From positions 62,001-126,000 of the forward strand of contig WION01000137.1 in assembly GCA_015039365.1 (NCBI GenBank): a stretch of DNA of 64,000 nt, written 5' to 3'. Shown here piece after piece: positions 1-11,339 of the stretch. Origin of the DNA: Amanita rubescens. Its lineage: Eukaryota; Basidiomycota; Agaricomycetes; Agaricales; Amanitaceae. How positions within the stretch are numbered: position 1 is the stretch's first letter; every line of letters starts with the position of its first letter. The position numbers and the translations under genes are program-made. The notes beneath the pieces are model-generated. The model worked only from the letters and a program-made list of their open reading frames with translations, searched no databases and was not told the DNA's origin.

Positions 1-967
1 AATTAATTGACCATGGTTTTTGGCATATATTTCCAGGTAATCTTCAAGTGGACATCTGCAGGCTATCATGTATGCACCAGCTTGGTCAATTGCAAGGGGA
101 ATGCCACCCAGCTTTGACACAAGCTGCTTGGCCAAAATTTCACCATCCTCAGATGTGTAATTTAGTCTGGCTGATTTGAAAAGCAATGATAGAGCCTCTT
201 CTTCTTCCATTTCAAAAACTTCCATAGAGTCCTCTGTGATCCTACACAATTCAAAATTCCTGCTTGTTATCAAAATATTTCCTCCATTTCCAGGTGGGAG
301 AAACTTCTCAACCACTTGGTATCCACCATCTGCATTATCATATATCATCAACCAATTTGACTTTCCAGAAATCCATTTGAGAGCATGTGCAGCTGAGGAG
401 GCAGCCTCAGGGGGGGCATTATTTGCCTGAGCAATCTGCTTGAGTCTGAGATCAACAGCATTTTCTGAAGAAGCATCAATCCAAAATATATCAGAAAATC
501 TACAGTACACAGCTTGGTTAATTTATATAGCTCACAGAGGTTCACTCACAAACTCTCATTTTCTTCAGTAAATTTGAGGCAAATCTGAGTTTTTCCAATA
601 CCTCCCAAACCATGCAAAAGAAATGATTTCCTTTTCTCCATGGCATTGGGGAAAAAATGTTCCTTTAGCCTTTGTAGATATGTACTACGACCTGTAAACA
701 TAGTGCTAGAGTGCCTGACAGGAGGCAAAGGTGCTATCACTTCAGTAGCAACTGAAGGATTGTTGATTTGCTAATCATTATCATGATTATGGATATCTTC
801 ACACCAGCACAATAATCACATACTACATGATTCCCATTAACATTAAAGAACTGGCTATTTGCAATTATGAAGTTCTGAGCTGCAGCAAAGATACCTGCAT
901 CAAGTCCAGAGCTGGCTGCAACAGGAGGGATATTATTGCTATTGACTTCCCCAGAATCATCGCCCAT
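1..967 (-). CDS. NB-ARC (NLR-like) STAND NTPase, 3' end beyond the window
   Basis: Partial gene in three visible exons (967-824, 770-550, 499 to the edge). The start at 967 opens a short leader containing FFNVNGNHV, a type of segment common ahead of the NTPase in mushroom NLR-like proteins. Residues about 102-109 are a Walker A loop, GLGGIGKT. It is followed by a Walker B-like WLMIYDNAD, the sensor segment ILITSRN, and LGGIPLAIDQAGAYM, which matches the GxPLAI region of NB-ARC domains. Such proteins are ATP-driven signalling switches, in fungi linked to non-self recognition and programmed death; that role is inferred from the family. Exons join in phase: the first intron is gtatgt..attag and the second gtgagt..tgtag. 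C-terminal repeats (TPR, WD or ankyrin) would lie outside the window. No break is seen in the visible part. Confidence 0.85.
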
Positions 968-1365
968 TGTATTGTGGCTTTTGGTAATAATCTGGATGAG
1001 AAGCAGACTGACAGTTGCCCGTGCGAGGATGTTGTATCCAAAGTAATGTGGTTGTTGGCAAGAAGAAAGAGAGATTGTAACGCATGTCACACTCGGCTCG
1101 CTCTAAAAAAATGCACCCGTGTCGTGAAGACAAGGTTAATGCGCGAGTAACGGTGCTATTACTTCATCCGTAGATGTGAACAGGCATATTCTCTGCCTTC
1201 CTGATAACCTAGTTCTCGTCCCGCATGCGGCGAACTGTCACTTCGCCTCCCCAAGCGCTCCCACTGTTTTCACCAACTTTGCGCACCCAGCTTTGTCCTC
1301 TTCTTCACTGCCTCCATCGCCGCATCATGATTTCTCGCGATCATCTTGCAACACATTCTCGACCC

Positions 1366-1836
1366 TTCTCTCAGTCTCTCATCTCTCCCTTTGGCCTCAC
1401 TTTCTCTCCCGGAACACTTCCACCGCATCGGTCTCACTACAGCTTCTCCCTACCGCAACTTCGCACTTGGCCTCGCATACGCCTATCTTCTTCCCCTCCC
1501 GGAATGGAGCCTCTCCGAAAAAGATTGGACAAAGTACTTCTACAAACATGGCGTCGCCAGTTTCAGCGAACCCGTCCCCTTTCCGATCCACGACGGCGTC
1601 CTGGTTTTTGACGTAGAAACCATGCCAAAAGACTCACCCATACCCCGTCATCGCCATACCCGCCGGCCCATCTCATCCCCTCTGGCCCAGACACAGGCCA
1701 ACTCGTTGTAGGCCACAACACTTCTTTTGATCGCGCCCGCGTCGAAAATGAATACTCCTTTTCCGGTACTAGGACTCCGTGGATGGACACCATGTCTCTC
1801 CACCACGTTGCTGTGAACGAGATATCCTCTCGCTAG
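1366..1836 (+). pseudogene. fragment of mitochondrial DNA polymerase gamma (exonuclease part)
   Basis: A short reading resembles the region of fungal MIP1/POLG around the 3'-5' exonuclease. It contains EHFHRIG, a WTKYF-like segment, the ExoI motif LVFDVETMP and, after a change of frame near 1650, the ExoII-like VVGHNTSFDRARVENEY. About 30 residues normally found between ExoI and ExoII are missing, there are at least two frame changes, and the reading ends at a TAG just after ISSR. The polymerase domain is absent. It is a dead fragment, not a gene. It lies directly upstream of other duplicated debris. Confidence 0.72.
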
Positions 1837-1904
1837 CATCCCGCGTGGAACAAGTGGAAAAGACGCAGCGGTCAAATCATCGTATCTCATCGTGCGTGCA
1901 ATGG

Positions 1905-2200
1905 CTGTGCTTTTTGCCGTAGACTCAGGTAAACGATGTCTTGCGATGTAGTTTGCAGGTAGTATACATGACGTTATTTAATGCCAGTACCAATCACAAT
2001 GACAATGTTACTTTGTGTTACAATAGTTTCACGTAGGACTGGCCATCCACTTTGTCCATCCACCAATCAGGTGAAATCATGGTGGGATATGGAAGATAGA
2101 ACAAGGGACATACATCCGACACAAGGTCGTACAGAAGTACCTCGGCCCACTCTCCTTGTGGTTCTTGTACCTCTTCCTCCTCAGGGTCTGGTTCCGGAGA
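1905..2200 (-). pseudogene. SH3-gene tail fragment (copy 0) with F-box 3' flank
   Basis: This stretch matches the region 35130-35530. It holds the 3' flank of the F-box gene family followed by the last exons of the SH3 protein gene, read on the minus strand. The shared words include 'acaatagtttcacgta' and 'gaagatagaacaagggacat'. It is diverged and lacks the SH3 gene's 5' exons. It is the only such tail in the window not preceded by an F-box gene. Confidence 0.65.
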
Positions 2201-2209
2201 TCCACTATT

Positions 2210-3170
2210 GTCAAGCGTGTAACTGAGAAATATTGTTTATTCATCCAAGAGATGCAAATATCGCAAGCGAAGCAAGAAATAACACTCTCCGTTGCTGGTA
2301 TAAGACTAATAATACATTGCCGTCCAACCGGAGATAGATTAAAATACAAAACGAGTCTTGCTTCAAGAGCGGGTGTTAGAAAACAATGCACAACCCTTTT
2401 AGCTGGGACATCATACGAGGCTGATGTTCACAAATTAGTCACCCATCATGGAAAGGATGTAGTTTGATCTTTTCTTTTTTCTGTGTTTTGTTGCCGTACA
2501 GAGAATGGAACTAGAGAGAAACGCGGGTCTTTTATAAGACAAATGCGTAGGAAGTCTCCTTTTCTCTTTCTTTCTTTGACGCTTTCTGAAATAAGTGTTG
2601 CAAGCTAGAGATAGATAACCGTAAACTGTTTTCTCTTGGATGATGCACGAAATCAGAGGCAGGTCGTCGATGGCGTGTGACACAAGAAGTTAACGTTTTT
2701 TTCAAGTTGTCGGGATAGAGTTCGCAGCCCCCAGCAAGGAGATCGTTGGGGGGATTGATGATGCAGCAGAGGAAGATAGTACGTACGTAATCGAGCCATA
2801 TGGTTGATGAGACCGACCGAAAAATGCAAAGACTGGAGAAGACCTAAAAGAAACCAAGCATCAAAAATTGAGGTTTGGGAGAAGAGAAAGAGAAGAGTTT
2901 TGAAACATTGTCGAGAAGTCGAGAGACGCATCCAGATAGTTCCAAGAAGTCCCGAATCTTAAAAAAAAAACTTGAAAATTGAATTAGCGGACGGAGTGCG
3001 CCGAGGAAGAGCCTTGTAGACGACGGCAGAGAGCAAGGACCTCTGTATTTCGATATGCTCTTCCGTTACTAGTAAATTAAAAGAAAAGCATTCAACCCAC
3101 CATTGGAATGGCATACGCTTCTCGGCCTCAAGCCCACCGAAATCTTCCTCGACACGACTTGCGACCGCCG
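2210..3170 (-). pseudogene. linker repeat plus 3' end of the six-repeat protein gene
   Basis: Positions 2210-2690 match 22270-22690 in inverted orientation. Positions 2868-3170 match the last ~300 nt of the coding sequence of the six-repeat protein gene (46740-49038), same strand, with small indels. Homology stops abruptly near 3170, where TTI2-like sequence on the other strand begins. It is the third copy of this gene's 3' end in the window. Confidence 0.65.
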
Positions 3171-3442
3171 AAGCCCGATGGATCGAAGACCCGGACAGGC
3201 TGCCGGCTCAGTGACCAAACGTGCTACCTGCCTTATCACCTTCAAACAATAGGGTCAGCCGCTCGTGGCCGGCGTGGCGCATTGGCTTGAAGATTGGGCG
3301 TTTTCTAGAGGCAACATCGGAAACCCACCCGGGCCGATAAAAGTGGCCACCTGGCCAGGTACGACAGCTTCGGAGACACGGACTCGCACCAACTCCCGTT
3401 GATCTGGAGAATGTGGGAAAATGTGGTCTAAAAATAGCGCCG

Positions 3443-4847
3443 ATGTCCCTTGCCGAAACACCGACGCTCGACTCATGGCCGGACATCCTCAGAAAACCAG
3501 ATCTCCTCAGCTCATCCCTCGACCCGTCAACGAATACCCTTCCTTTACCAGTATTAGAAGTTTTGCTAATACAACATATCAAACCTATCTTCGATTCCAA
3601 TATACACCCAAGCATAAACCCAACAACTGGTAGAAAGCTTCCTAGGCCAGCGGGTGGGCCGTTAGCATCGCAGGATTTTTACGACGAGCAGATATGGAAG
3701 GAGCATCCTGGTATTGATAATGTAATACGGTGGTGTTTGAAGCATATCGATGTGAGTACGAGTTGTATCCAATTCATACTGATACTGATACGCCTCTGAT
3801 GGTTGGCCAGCGTGATCAATATGAGAAAATATGGCACCTCCTGATCCCACCCATCATGACCATGCTGGACGATTACGAACCCAAATATAAACTGGGCGGG
3901 GTAATGATCGTTCAGGAAATGATGAATACCGTACCTGGAAAGCTTCTGAGAAGGACAGGAGTGGAAGGTCTAATCCGCTCTGTGTGTTATATTTCGATGA
4001 TCCCGTCCCACCCTGCTGATCGGTGTCTTGACCCATTTCCAAATTACCACCCACACAGTCGTTATCCAACTGTCTTGCACACCTTCAGGCTGAAGAATCT
4101 CCTAACCTTATACGGGAAGCCATCAACACACAGCTGGAGCTGACGCGCCTTACAACCCGTGTTGGCGAACGGGCGTATTTTGACCAGCTGTGTGAGCTGT
4201 TAGGAGAAGGTGTCATCAGTGGCGTATGGTTTTACGGGTATGAGCAGGAGAACGTTATCCTAGCTTCTATAGAGGCCCTCCCCGGGCTGATAAGAGCCCT
4301 TGGCATTGGTTGTGTGAGGTTTCTCAAGGTATGTACCTATAATATGCCTTGTTTAACGGAGCGGCTTAACGGGGATATACGACTAGGTACTAATAACACA
4401 GTTCACCGACCCGCTTATACCGAAGCCACTACGTTACGTGCCAATCCAGCTTCAAATAGCATCTTTAGAAGCATTGCTGTGCGTCATGGATGTGTGTGCA
4501 CCGCGGATAGATGCCAAGAAGGCAGGTATGATCGCAGATGCCGTTTGCCGGTGCTGGATCACGCTACCTCCTCAAAATGGACAGGTGTCCAAAGCAGGTA
4601 ACTCCAGCGTTGCATCCAGGTGTAAGACCCACTAAAATAGAATGACGTTGCTGCTTGTAGAAACTGTCAGGCGGATGCTAAGGCAAACGTGTGAACGACT
4701 AAAAGAAGTGTGTCCAACTATTGTGGAAGTGAGAGCACCTATGTTACTGTGGCGCGTTCCGAGCTGATAGTTGTTTAGGAATACCGAATGATGTTAGAGG
4801 TCGCAGGAGAGCTAAGTGAATTGTTCCAGGGGCTAGATCTATCATAG
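3443..4847 (+). CDS. TTI2: TTI2-like (Tel2-interacting protein 2), 5' end missing or replaced
   Basis: Six exons join in phase: 3443-3751, 3811-3981, 4059-4328, 4402-4597, 4661-4728 and 4779-4847. The reading carries segments I recognise from fungal TTI2, e.g. GRKLPRPAGGPLASQDFY, LLIPPIMTMLDDYEPKYKL and CVMDVCAPRID, and ends at TAG after LFQGLDLS. TTI2 works with TEL2 and TTI1 in the TTT complex, which with Hsp90 helps mature PIKK kinases (TOR, ATM, ATR). The first in-frame ATG at 3443 gives about 360 residues, shorter than the usual ~450-550, and the open frame extends upstream only to 3341. Upstream sequence at 3170-3340 has stops in every useful frame and abuts a duplicated fragment. I infer that the 5' end was lost at a duplication breakpoint. 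A cryptic 5' exon cannot be excluded. Confidence 0.75.
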
Positions 4848-4975
4848 GTCTCCTTAAATGTACTATTATACACCGCATCGGCTGCGGGCCGGGGATAAGC
4901 GAGAGAGTAATGACATTATATAGAAACCGAATAACAACGCCTCGTTCTTCCGCGCTCCCTTCATCTCCCGTCCTC

Positions 4976-5792
4976 ATGGTTTTCTCCGTTGATGATCTTG
5001 TTTCTTCCCTTTCTAACAATCATATCGGTCAAGAAGCTATAGATTTAGCTGCTCTACATGCAAGTATATCATCTCTTCCGCTCTACCAAGATTATCTGAC
5101 ACTTGGTACTCCAGGCACAGTTAGCGCAAGCCCTATTTGCCCAGCAATCAGCGCCCTCTAGACCTTCCGTTCAAGTAAAAACTTGCACTACTCCAACTTC
5201 GACGATGTCATACCCATGGAATCCTGTTTCTCCTGTGGGCATGGACGACTCTATGGAGTGCCAGGACGAGCGGATGGTGGAGGAGCTCCTAATTCCTAAC
5301 GTCCAAGCTCAGACCTACCCCCTCTCTCTACACTGCGCCCCCGAAGAGTCTCAGTACCCATCATCCGCAGGCCCTTCCCGTCATAGCCGTTACCAGGTCC
5401 ACAGCACCTCTACCTCCGATCACTCCCCCGCATTTGATCCGCCCAGTTGTTCAAGCCCCACTAGTTCCCCGTCATTCTTCACGTCAAAGGACCCTTTCTA
5501 CATCGCTCAATTACAAGAGACCCAAATCGCGTGGAACGAAGGACAATCTCACAGTGCGAATGCGCTGGCGAGACTGGGAAAACCTGACGAAGCGTCACCG
5601 TTTCTCCTTGTTCCTCAGACTCAAACTCAAACGCCGCATCAACAGCAGGCACAGTATCACCAGCGCCCTGTGAATAGCGGTGTTGGTGGGGATACTACTT
5701 ACTCAGCTGTGGGGCCTTATGGTGATTTGCTGTATCAGCGGGAACAGATGTATCATCATCAGTACTGCGCGGCTACAGCTGTGGGGAGCTGA
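4976..5792 (+). CDS. conserved hypothetical protein, Gln-rich C-terminus
   Basis: Two exons (4976-5059 and 5115-5792) encode 253 residues. The intron is a GC-AG intron: donor gcaagt, acceptor tccag, 55 nt. Splicing restores the reading LHAQLAQALFAQQ. The N-terminal part (FSVDDLVSSLSNNHIGQEAIDL) looks structured and helical. The rest is low complexity: Ser/Pro-rich, then QTQTQTPHQQQAQYHQ. I recognise the N-terminal pattern only as a conserved unknown of mushrooms and assign no function. It follows TTI2 on the same strand with 128 bp between stop and start. Confidence 0.7.
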
Positions 5793-6396
5793 AGATAGCC
5801 AGCGGCTCGGGAGTCCTGTCTCGTCTCAGTTGGATGACTCGGTGTTAGATTGCTCAAACTGATGCGGTGATCGCGGACGGTGGTAGGATTGATGAAACAA
5901 CGAGATGGTGCTGGCTCGTAACTTAACGATCATCGTTTCCAATTTTGAGATCCCGTCGATTGTGTGGGGCACGCCGAGTGGAGGCGGGACTGGTTTGAGC
6001 TTCGATTTGTCACACTTTTGGGTGAGTCAGGTTGGGGAAAAGGTTACATATTGGAGAGGGGTGTTTGTTTACGCTACTAATTGTGGACAGCACAGGTTGC
6101 TCTACCTGGGTTGAATAGACATTAGACGGCTTTACACCGGGTCAGACCTGTAATAATAGGATTAGTGTACTAATATACGTACAGCCTGTTTATGGCGCAA
6201 CCATCAAAAAATCCTTGTTCCTTCAAAGGCAAAAGTTTGATAGGCTTCAAACGTTTCACGTGTCAACCGCCACGCCTCCGCGGTCATTGGGTATGATGAA
6301 AAGTGTATTGCTCCGTGTGTACATACTGCGCTAAGAGAGACAAGGGTGCGGAGATAGCAAAATACAACAACAACCGATAAAGTAAAAAACGTTATG
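5793..6396. other. intergenic, no gene seen
   Basis: Convergent intergenic stretch between the 3' ends of the hypothetical gene and calcineurin B. Only short open frames without family features are present. Confidence 0.6.
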
Positions 6397-7304
6397 TTAG
6401 AAGAGATCCTCTAGTGTCATTTGCTTAACGATGTCCTGAAGCAAAATCAGCCAATGGGGTGATCAGATCCGTTTATCGTACCGTATTTGACACAACCATG
6501 GCGAATTCTTCAAAACTCAGTTTGCCATCACCGTCCTTATCGGCTTCCATAATCGTCTTGTCTACAATTTGTTGTAGCTGCTGGTCCTATCACAACGGTT
6601 CAGAGTACTCGGAGTAATAAGGCATCGGAAGCTTTACTTTTAGATTGTTCCCAACCATCATCTTCAGTACGAGGAAGAGCTCCCCGTTCGAGATGTAACC
6701 ATCACGATCGACGTCATATACCTTGAACGCGACTGGGAAAAAGAACAGTGTTAGTTTTTATGATTAGCAAAAGGAAGCGCGGGGTGACAGACATCTAAGC
6801 TTTTCCTCTCTTCCTCCTCGGCTACTGAATGCGCTTAAACCGCCTACAAACTCTTGAAAGTCGACGGTACCTCCTCCGCTGTGGACGCCCGAGGGAGGTG
6901 ATAAATCAATGTCGAGCCACACATGATAAGACAGTGAGGCCTACTCTTCATCAAAGATTGCAATCATTCTCGAAGCAAGCGGATTCGTCGCGATTTGGGG
7001 TATTCGCAAGAACTCTTCGCGTTCCAAAGACCCGGAGCCATCACTGGGATAAAGTGGGCACTAACTCGCAAAGTAGGGTTAGTCTAACCTGTCGAGTTTG
7101 ATGAAACGCTTCTTTAAGCGTTCCAGCTCCGCCTGGGTGACTATCGGGGGGAGAAGTGAAATAAGCGTGATAATCGCGCTTCCCGAGTCAGAACGTACAG
7201 TTGGAGCGTCTCTCCATATCCTCCATAAACTGAGATTCTAGACATGAACTTTAGACCTCATGAGTCAAGTTATGAACGATGGAGAACAAACGAGTCTGTC
7301 CCAT
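6397..7304 (-). CDS. CNB1: calcineurin regulatory subunit B
   Basis: Eight exons (7304-7292, 7237-7199, 7140-7089, 7043-6945, 6878-6793, 6732-6638, 6586-6482, 6435-6397) join in phase to exactly 175 residues, the family length. The protein starts MGQTQSQF with a Gly2 suited to N-myristoylation. It has four EF-hands: the loops begin near [20 protein letters not shown] and DKDGDGKL. It ends with the family-typical KQMTLEDLF. It binds Ca2+ and activates the calcineurin A phosphatase, which controls stress and morphogenesis responses. All introns are GT-AG, with a weak gtctgt donor at 6792. The gene is divergently paired with MSS1 with only 55 bp between ATGs. Confidence 0.95.
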
Positions 7305-7359
7305 ATCTGCGTTGCAGTTGTGGATGAAGCGTGCGTCGTAACGTGAGAAATTCAGTTTG
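7305..7359. promoter_or_regulatory. 55-bp divergent intergenic region CNB1 / MSS1
   Basis: The ATG of CNB1 (minus, 7304) and the ATG of MSS1 (plus, 7360) are separated by 55 bp. Each gene's 5' UTR or promoter must therefore overlap the other transcript or lie inside the neighbour's first exon or intron. No TATA-like motif is seen. Confidence 0.6.
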
Positions 7360-9234
7360 ATGCTCTTCAGGTCGATTCCACGTCGGCATTCCCTCATTAC
7401 CTCGGATGCACAGCGAAGTACAATTTACGCCTTGTCAACTCCCCCTGGAAAAGGAGGCGTAGCTGTGGTCCGTGTCTCGGGTCCAGACGCGCTTGTCGTG
7501 TGGAAACATATCGTGAGGCCATCGCGCCCTCGTTCATCTCTGCAACCATGGAGAATGGAGTATTGTCGCATTGTTAAACCTGGCTCTGGCTCCGAGGAGA
7601 CGCTTGATAATGGACTAGCCGTATTTTTCAAAGGTCCGTACTATTTTTGTCCTCCGCAATCCCGTCGTGTGACGCTTCCCTACTTGCTAGCCCCCAAGTC
7701 GTTTACAACAGAAGATGTAATGGAACTGCATATTCATTCTGGCCGCGCAGTAATTGCATCCGTCCTCTCCGCGTTGTCGTCAATCCCGTTTTGCCGACCG
7801 GCTGAACCGGGTGAATTCACTCGACGGGCATTTTTGGGAGGACGCCTAGATTTGACTCAAGTCGAAGGTTTGAAAGATCTCATTGATGCAGAAACAGAGA
7901 CGCAGAGGCAAATGGCGATTCGTGCCTCGGGGGTGGGTAGTTGTTTTATGTTAATGCCAACAATTTGCTTACCACGAGCACCTATTCTATCAGTAGGGCA
8001 CTATGAGGGCCACGTATGAAGAACTTCGAACGGGAATCATCAAGTGTCTTGCTATGGTCGAGGCATTAATTGATTTTGGCGAAGGGGAAGACATTGAAGA
8101 GGGCGTATATGCGCAGGGTAAGTCGGCTAACGGTGTCGCCTGCTGATATTGTTAACCCGGGCCGCAGCTACAGCACAAGCTCACGAACTTTTGGAAACTA
8201 TACGTTCTTACCTTGATGATAGCCGTCGAGGAGAACTCATCCGGTCCGGCATTAAACTTGCCATTTTCGGTCCACCTAATGCGGGAAAGAGTAGTCTGCT
8301 CAACTTTCTAGGTAATGCTGCAGTCTGGCTTTCCGGATTCGATTGTTGACTTGCCGGTCATTATAGCACAGCGCGAGGCAGCAATTGTGACACCTATACC
8401 AGGAACAACCCGCGACGTCCTCGAGCTTTCGCTCGATATTGGCGGGCTTCCCATAATCGTTGTAGATACCGCAGGTCTACGAAAGTCCGGAGACGTCGTT
8501 GAACGGATTGGAATTCAGCGCGCAACAAAAGCGTATGTTTTTGAGTTTGTTTCCGTAAAACAAATATTTACCCATTTAATTGCAGTGTCCAAGAAGCGGA
8601 TATAAAACTATGTGTCTTGTCCCTTCCCGATCTATTGAAAGCCGAAAACCAAGCTCCCCTTCCAGAAGCAGTCCAATTGCTGACAGACCCTCACACCCTG
8701 TTCTTATTCAACAAAGCTGATCTTGCTTCTGATTTCCGAGAGAAGGACTTGATCAACACCGCTCTAGCAAGGTTGCATACGGATAGTAGCAATCCGCCAG
8801 GCCAGGCATGGGTTACCAGCCTTGCAACTGGCGATGGTACGCGGGAATTTATGACTGGCTTGGCAACGGCTCTCAAGCATCGGTTTGTTTATGTCATCTA
8901 CGTATACCGTGAGATTAACGCTTTTTTTTTTCAGGTTCAACGTCTTCGAGACGGATGTCAGGGCACACGCGCCATTAATTACACGAGAAAGACACCGCGT
9001 TCTTCTCGAAACGACTTGTAATCACTTGCAAGCTTTCCTCTCCATGTGTTAGTATCTTCCCCATTTGCTCTCCTACGATACTGATTGGGCATGTTATTGA
9101 CAGCTTCAGACGACATTGTGTTCGGCGCAGAAGAACTAAGATACGCTGCACGTGCGGTAGGCAAGGTTTCTGGCACAATCGACGTCGAAGAAGTTTTGGA
9201 TAGTGTGTTTAGTAGTTTCTGCATCGGGAAATGA
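7360..9234 (+). CDS. MSS1: mitochondrial tRNA modification GTPase (MnmE/TrmE family)
   Basis: Eight exons (7360-7633, 7691-7932, 7997-8117, 8168-8311, 8367-8532, 8586-8882, 8935-9047, 9104-9234) join in phase to 495 residues. An N-terminal TrmE domain contains [16 protein letters not shown] and [10 protein letters not shown]. The GTPase domain follows, with G1 [10 protein letters not shown]2 [10 protein letters not shown]3 DTAG and G4 NKAD. The C-terminus is FCIGK, carrying the conserved cysteine of the C(I/L/V)GK motif. With MTO1 it modifies the wobble uridine of certain mitochondrial tRNAs. The start at 7360 gives a basic, arginine-containing N-terminus compatible with mitochondrial import. 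No damage is seen. Confidence 0.95.
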
Positions 9235-9554
9235 ACAAAGTTGCTTTATTGCGCGTTGCGACTGCGCAAATTTTGAATCCCACAAGAAAAAAAAGTGGCA
9301 CCTAGTACGTAACTAGCGCCCATGCTCCGTGACATCAATTCAACGCAAAGTAATTCAATGCGGCGTTTAGATCCGCAACCCTGATCTAAGGAAATGACTC
9401 GGTCAACCATAAACGTATTTATAACCAGGGAGCGCTAGGTCCGGAACCTTGCAGCTCATGGTACGACACACTACATTCTACCAAGCGTCCAGAGCTCCGA
9501 TATATGCGTGGACTACGCCTGGCGTCTTCAAGCATACTAAGAGACTGGTGGGGT
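9235..9554. other. intergenic, upstream of F-box gene 1
   Basis: About 320 bp with no open frame of note. It presumably carries the promoter of the downstream gene. It does not share the promoter words found before F-box copies 2-5, apart from the first-exon sequence. Confidence 0.5.
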
Positions 9555-11050
9555 ATGAACGGATACCGTAAGTGCCAATGTTCTTCCATACTCGCGAGTC
9601 ATTTGACATCCGTTTGACAGGGGACGCAAAGTTGAGGCGTTGGAAACGCCATCGTACGGCTAAGAAACATAAACCATCAAGTGATTCGACACGAGAACTG
9701 TCCCCTATCGACCGTCTCCCTCGAGAGGTCCTCGCAGAGATCTTCGTTCAATGTCTACCAGAGGTCGAACTCTGGCCCAAAATTGAAGGTGTATCAACTT
9801 GCCAGGATATCGCTCCTCTCCTTCTCTGCAGCGTCTGTCCCCCGTGGCGCGCATTGGCACATTCTACCCCTCGTTTGTGGCAAAGGTTATTCCTTAGATT
9901 CACCAAAGTGACGCGAACGACAAGTGTGGAGGAAGTTATCACCATGATGCACACGTGGATAGAGCGGTCCGGCGTTCTGCCTTTGACGCTGAGGCTGGAA
10001 GCCTGTTTACTGCACGGTCATCCAGCAGGTTTCCAGGCCATGATTTGTGCGGTGCTATTGGTGCTCAGCCATTATTCGTCGAGATGGGAGCATGTCGACT
10101 TTTCCTTCATCGCCTGCCCTTCGGTCATTTTCCCTCAAATTGGACATACGCCTCGTCTTCGCAGCTTCCGCATGAATGCAAAGGATCACGGCGGTGCTCC
10201 AATTCTACTCTCGTGCCCCCAGTTGACCGGAATATCTTGGTCTTTGTGGTGCACAGTATCCTCGATGCCTAACCTGCCATGGCGGCACCTGACGCATATC
10301 GCTTTTGCGAGAGCGATCTCGTCACAGGAAACGCTCCTCGTCATCCAATCAAGCCCAAAGCTGACGGACATCCAAGTCGTGTTAAGGGACGCTCCCTACG
10401 AACCTCCGCCGTATGGAAGGGTCGTGATAGCCAATAGTCTGCGGAAATTGCAGCTGCGCGTCCATCAAACTTGTGGACCCCTTCTGGAAAAACTCGCGTT
10501 GCCTGCATTGACCGACCTGTCTATCGAGTTCCGCTATGCGTCCGCTGCTCCATTGCGCGACGTTCACGAGGAACTCTTGCGTCTCTTCGATAGGTCCAAA
10601 TGCAAATTAGACCGGTTGGCGCTTCTGGATTGCAGCTTCGACGATATTGCGCTCTTGAAATGCCTTCGCCATCGCAGCTGTGCGTCTCTTACAGAGCTGG
10701 GAGTATTGAACACATGTTATATGCCGATATTCACGGACAATGTCTTTGTTGCGCTCGCGGACACTCCAACGGGAAAAGATGGTTTATTGTTGCCCAACTT
10801 GGCACGTCTTTCACTTGAAATGTGCTTTGACGGATCACCGGGCGTTTTGGGCTTGATGATTTTCTCGCGCTGTGTTTTCTGGGACAAGGAAGATTCGCTT
10901 CAATCTTTGGACCTCCGGTTCGCGGAAATTGACCAGCTGGACTTTGCTCTCATTAGATTGGCGGAGAGCGAGGGACTCAAGGTCGAGTTTACTCGGACCG
11001 TCAAGGTCTACGATGAACCGTCGGAAAACTTGGATGATGGATACTTTTAG
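9555..11050 (+). CDS. F-box protein 1 (intact founder-like member)
   Basis: A 13-nt first coding exon (9555-9567, ATGAACGGATACC) and a long second exon (9621-11050) give 480 residues. Residues ~35-80 form an F-box: SPIDRLPREVLAEIFVQCLP followed by APLLLCSVCPPWRALA, the fungal F-box-like pattern. The remainder has irregular leucine-rich spacing (e.g. LPALTDLSIEF, CKLDRLALLDC, LPNLARLSL), fitting an LRR-type substrate-binding part. Such proteins connect targets to SCF (Skp1-Cullin1) ubiquitin ligases; the target is unknown. This is the only one of five family members here with start, splice sites and full frame intact, and it is also the most diverged. Confidence 0.85.
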
Positions 11051-11339
11051 AAAAATGTTCCGGAAGGATTAGTTTCAACTCAATACCCTATGCTGCCATA
11101 TAGATAATCGCAGGACAGTACATACATGTTATTCGTATATGGGTCGATCACTTACAAACTCGACAGTGCACGCACTTGGCATATAATTCATTTTGTAAAC
11201 ACCAATTTCGTGCTCAGCAAGATCGACAGACGTTGCATCAGCATTCGTTGCCCCCGCAACTTCGACCATCGTGCTCACTCCAATTATATTTTTCGAAGTA
11301 GCCATAACACTGAACAGTGATCATGAGCCTTCGGTCAAC
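11051..11339. other. intergenic, no gene seen
   Basis: AT-rich 3' flank of F-box gene 1. It contains no supported feature. Confidence 0.5.

Noticed and set aside
176..430. Plus-strand frame opposite the NB-ARC exon
   Set aside because: The minus strand carries the NB-ARC motifs in one continuous reading; the plus frame is a shadow.
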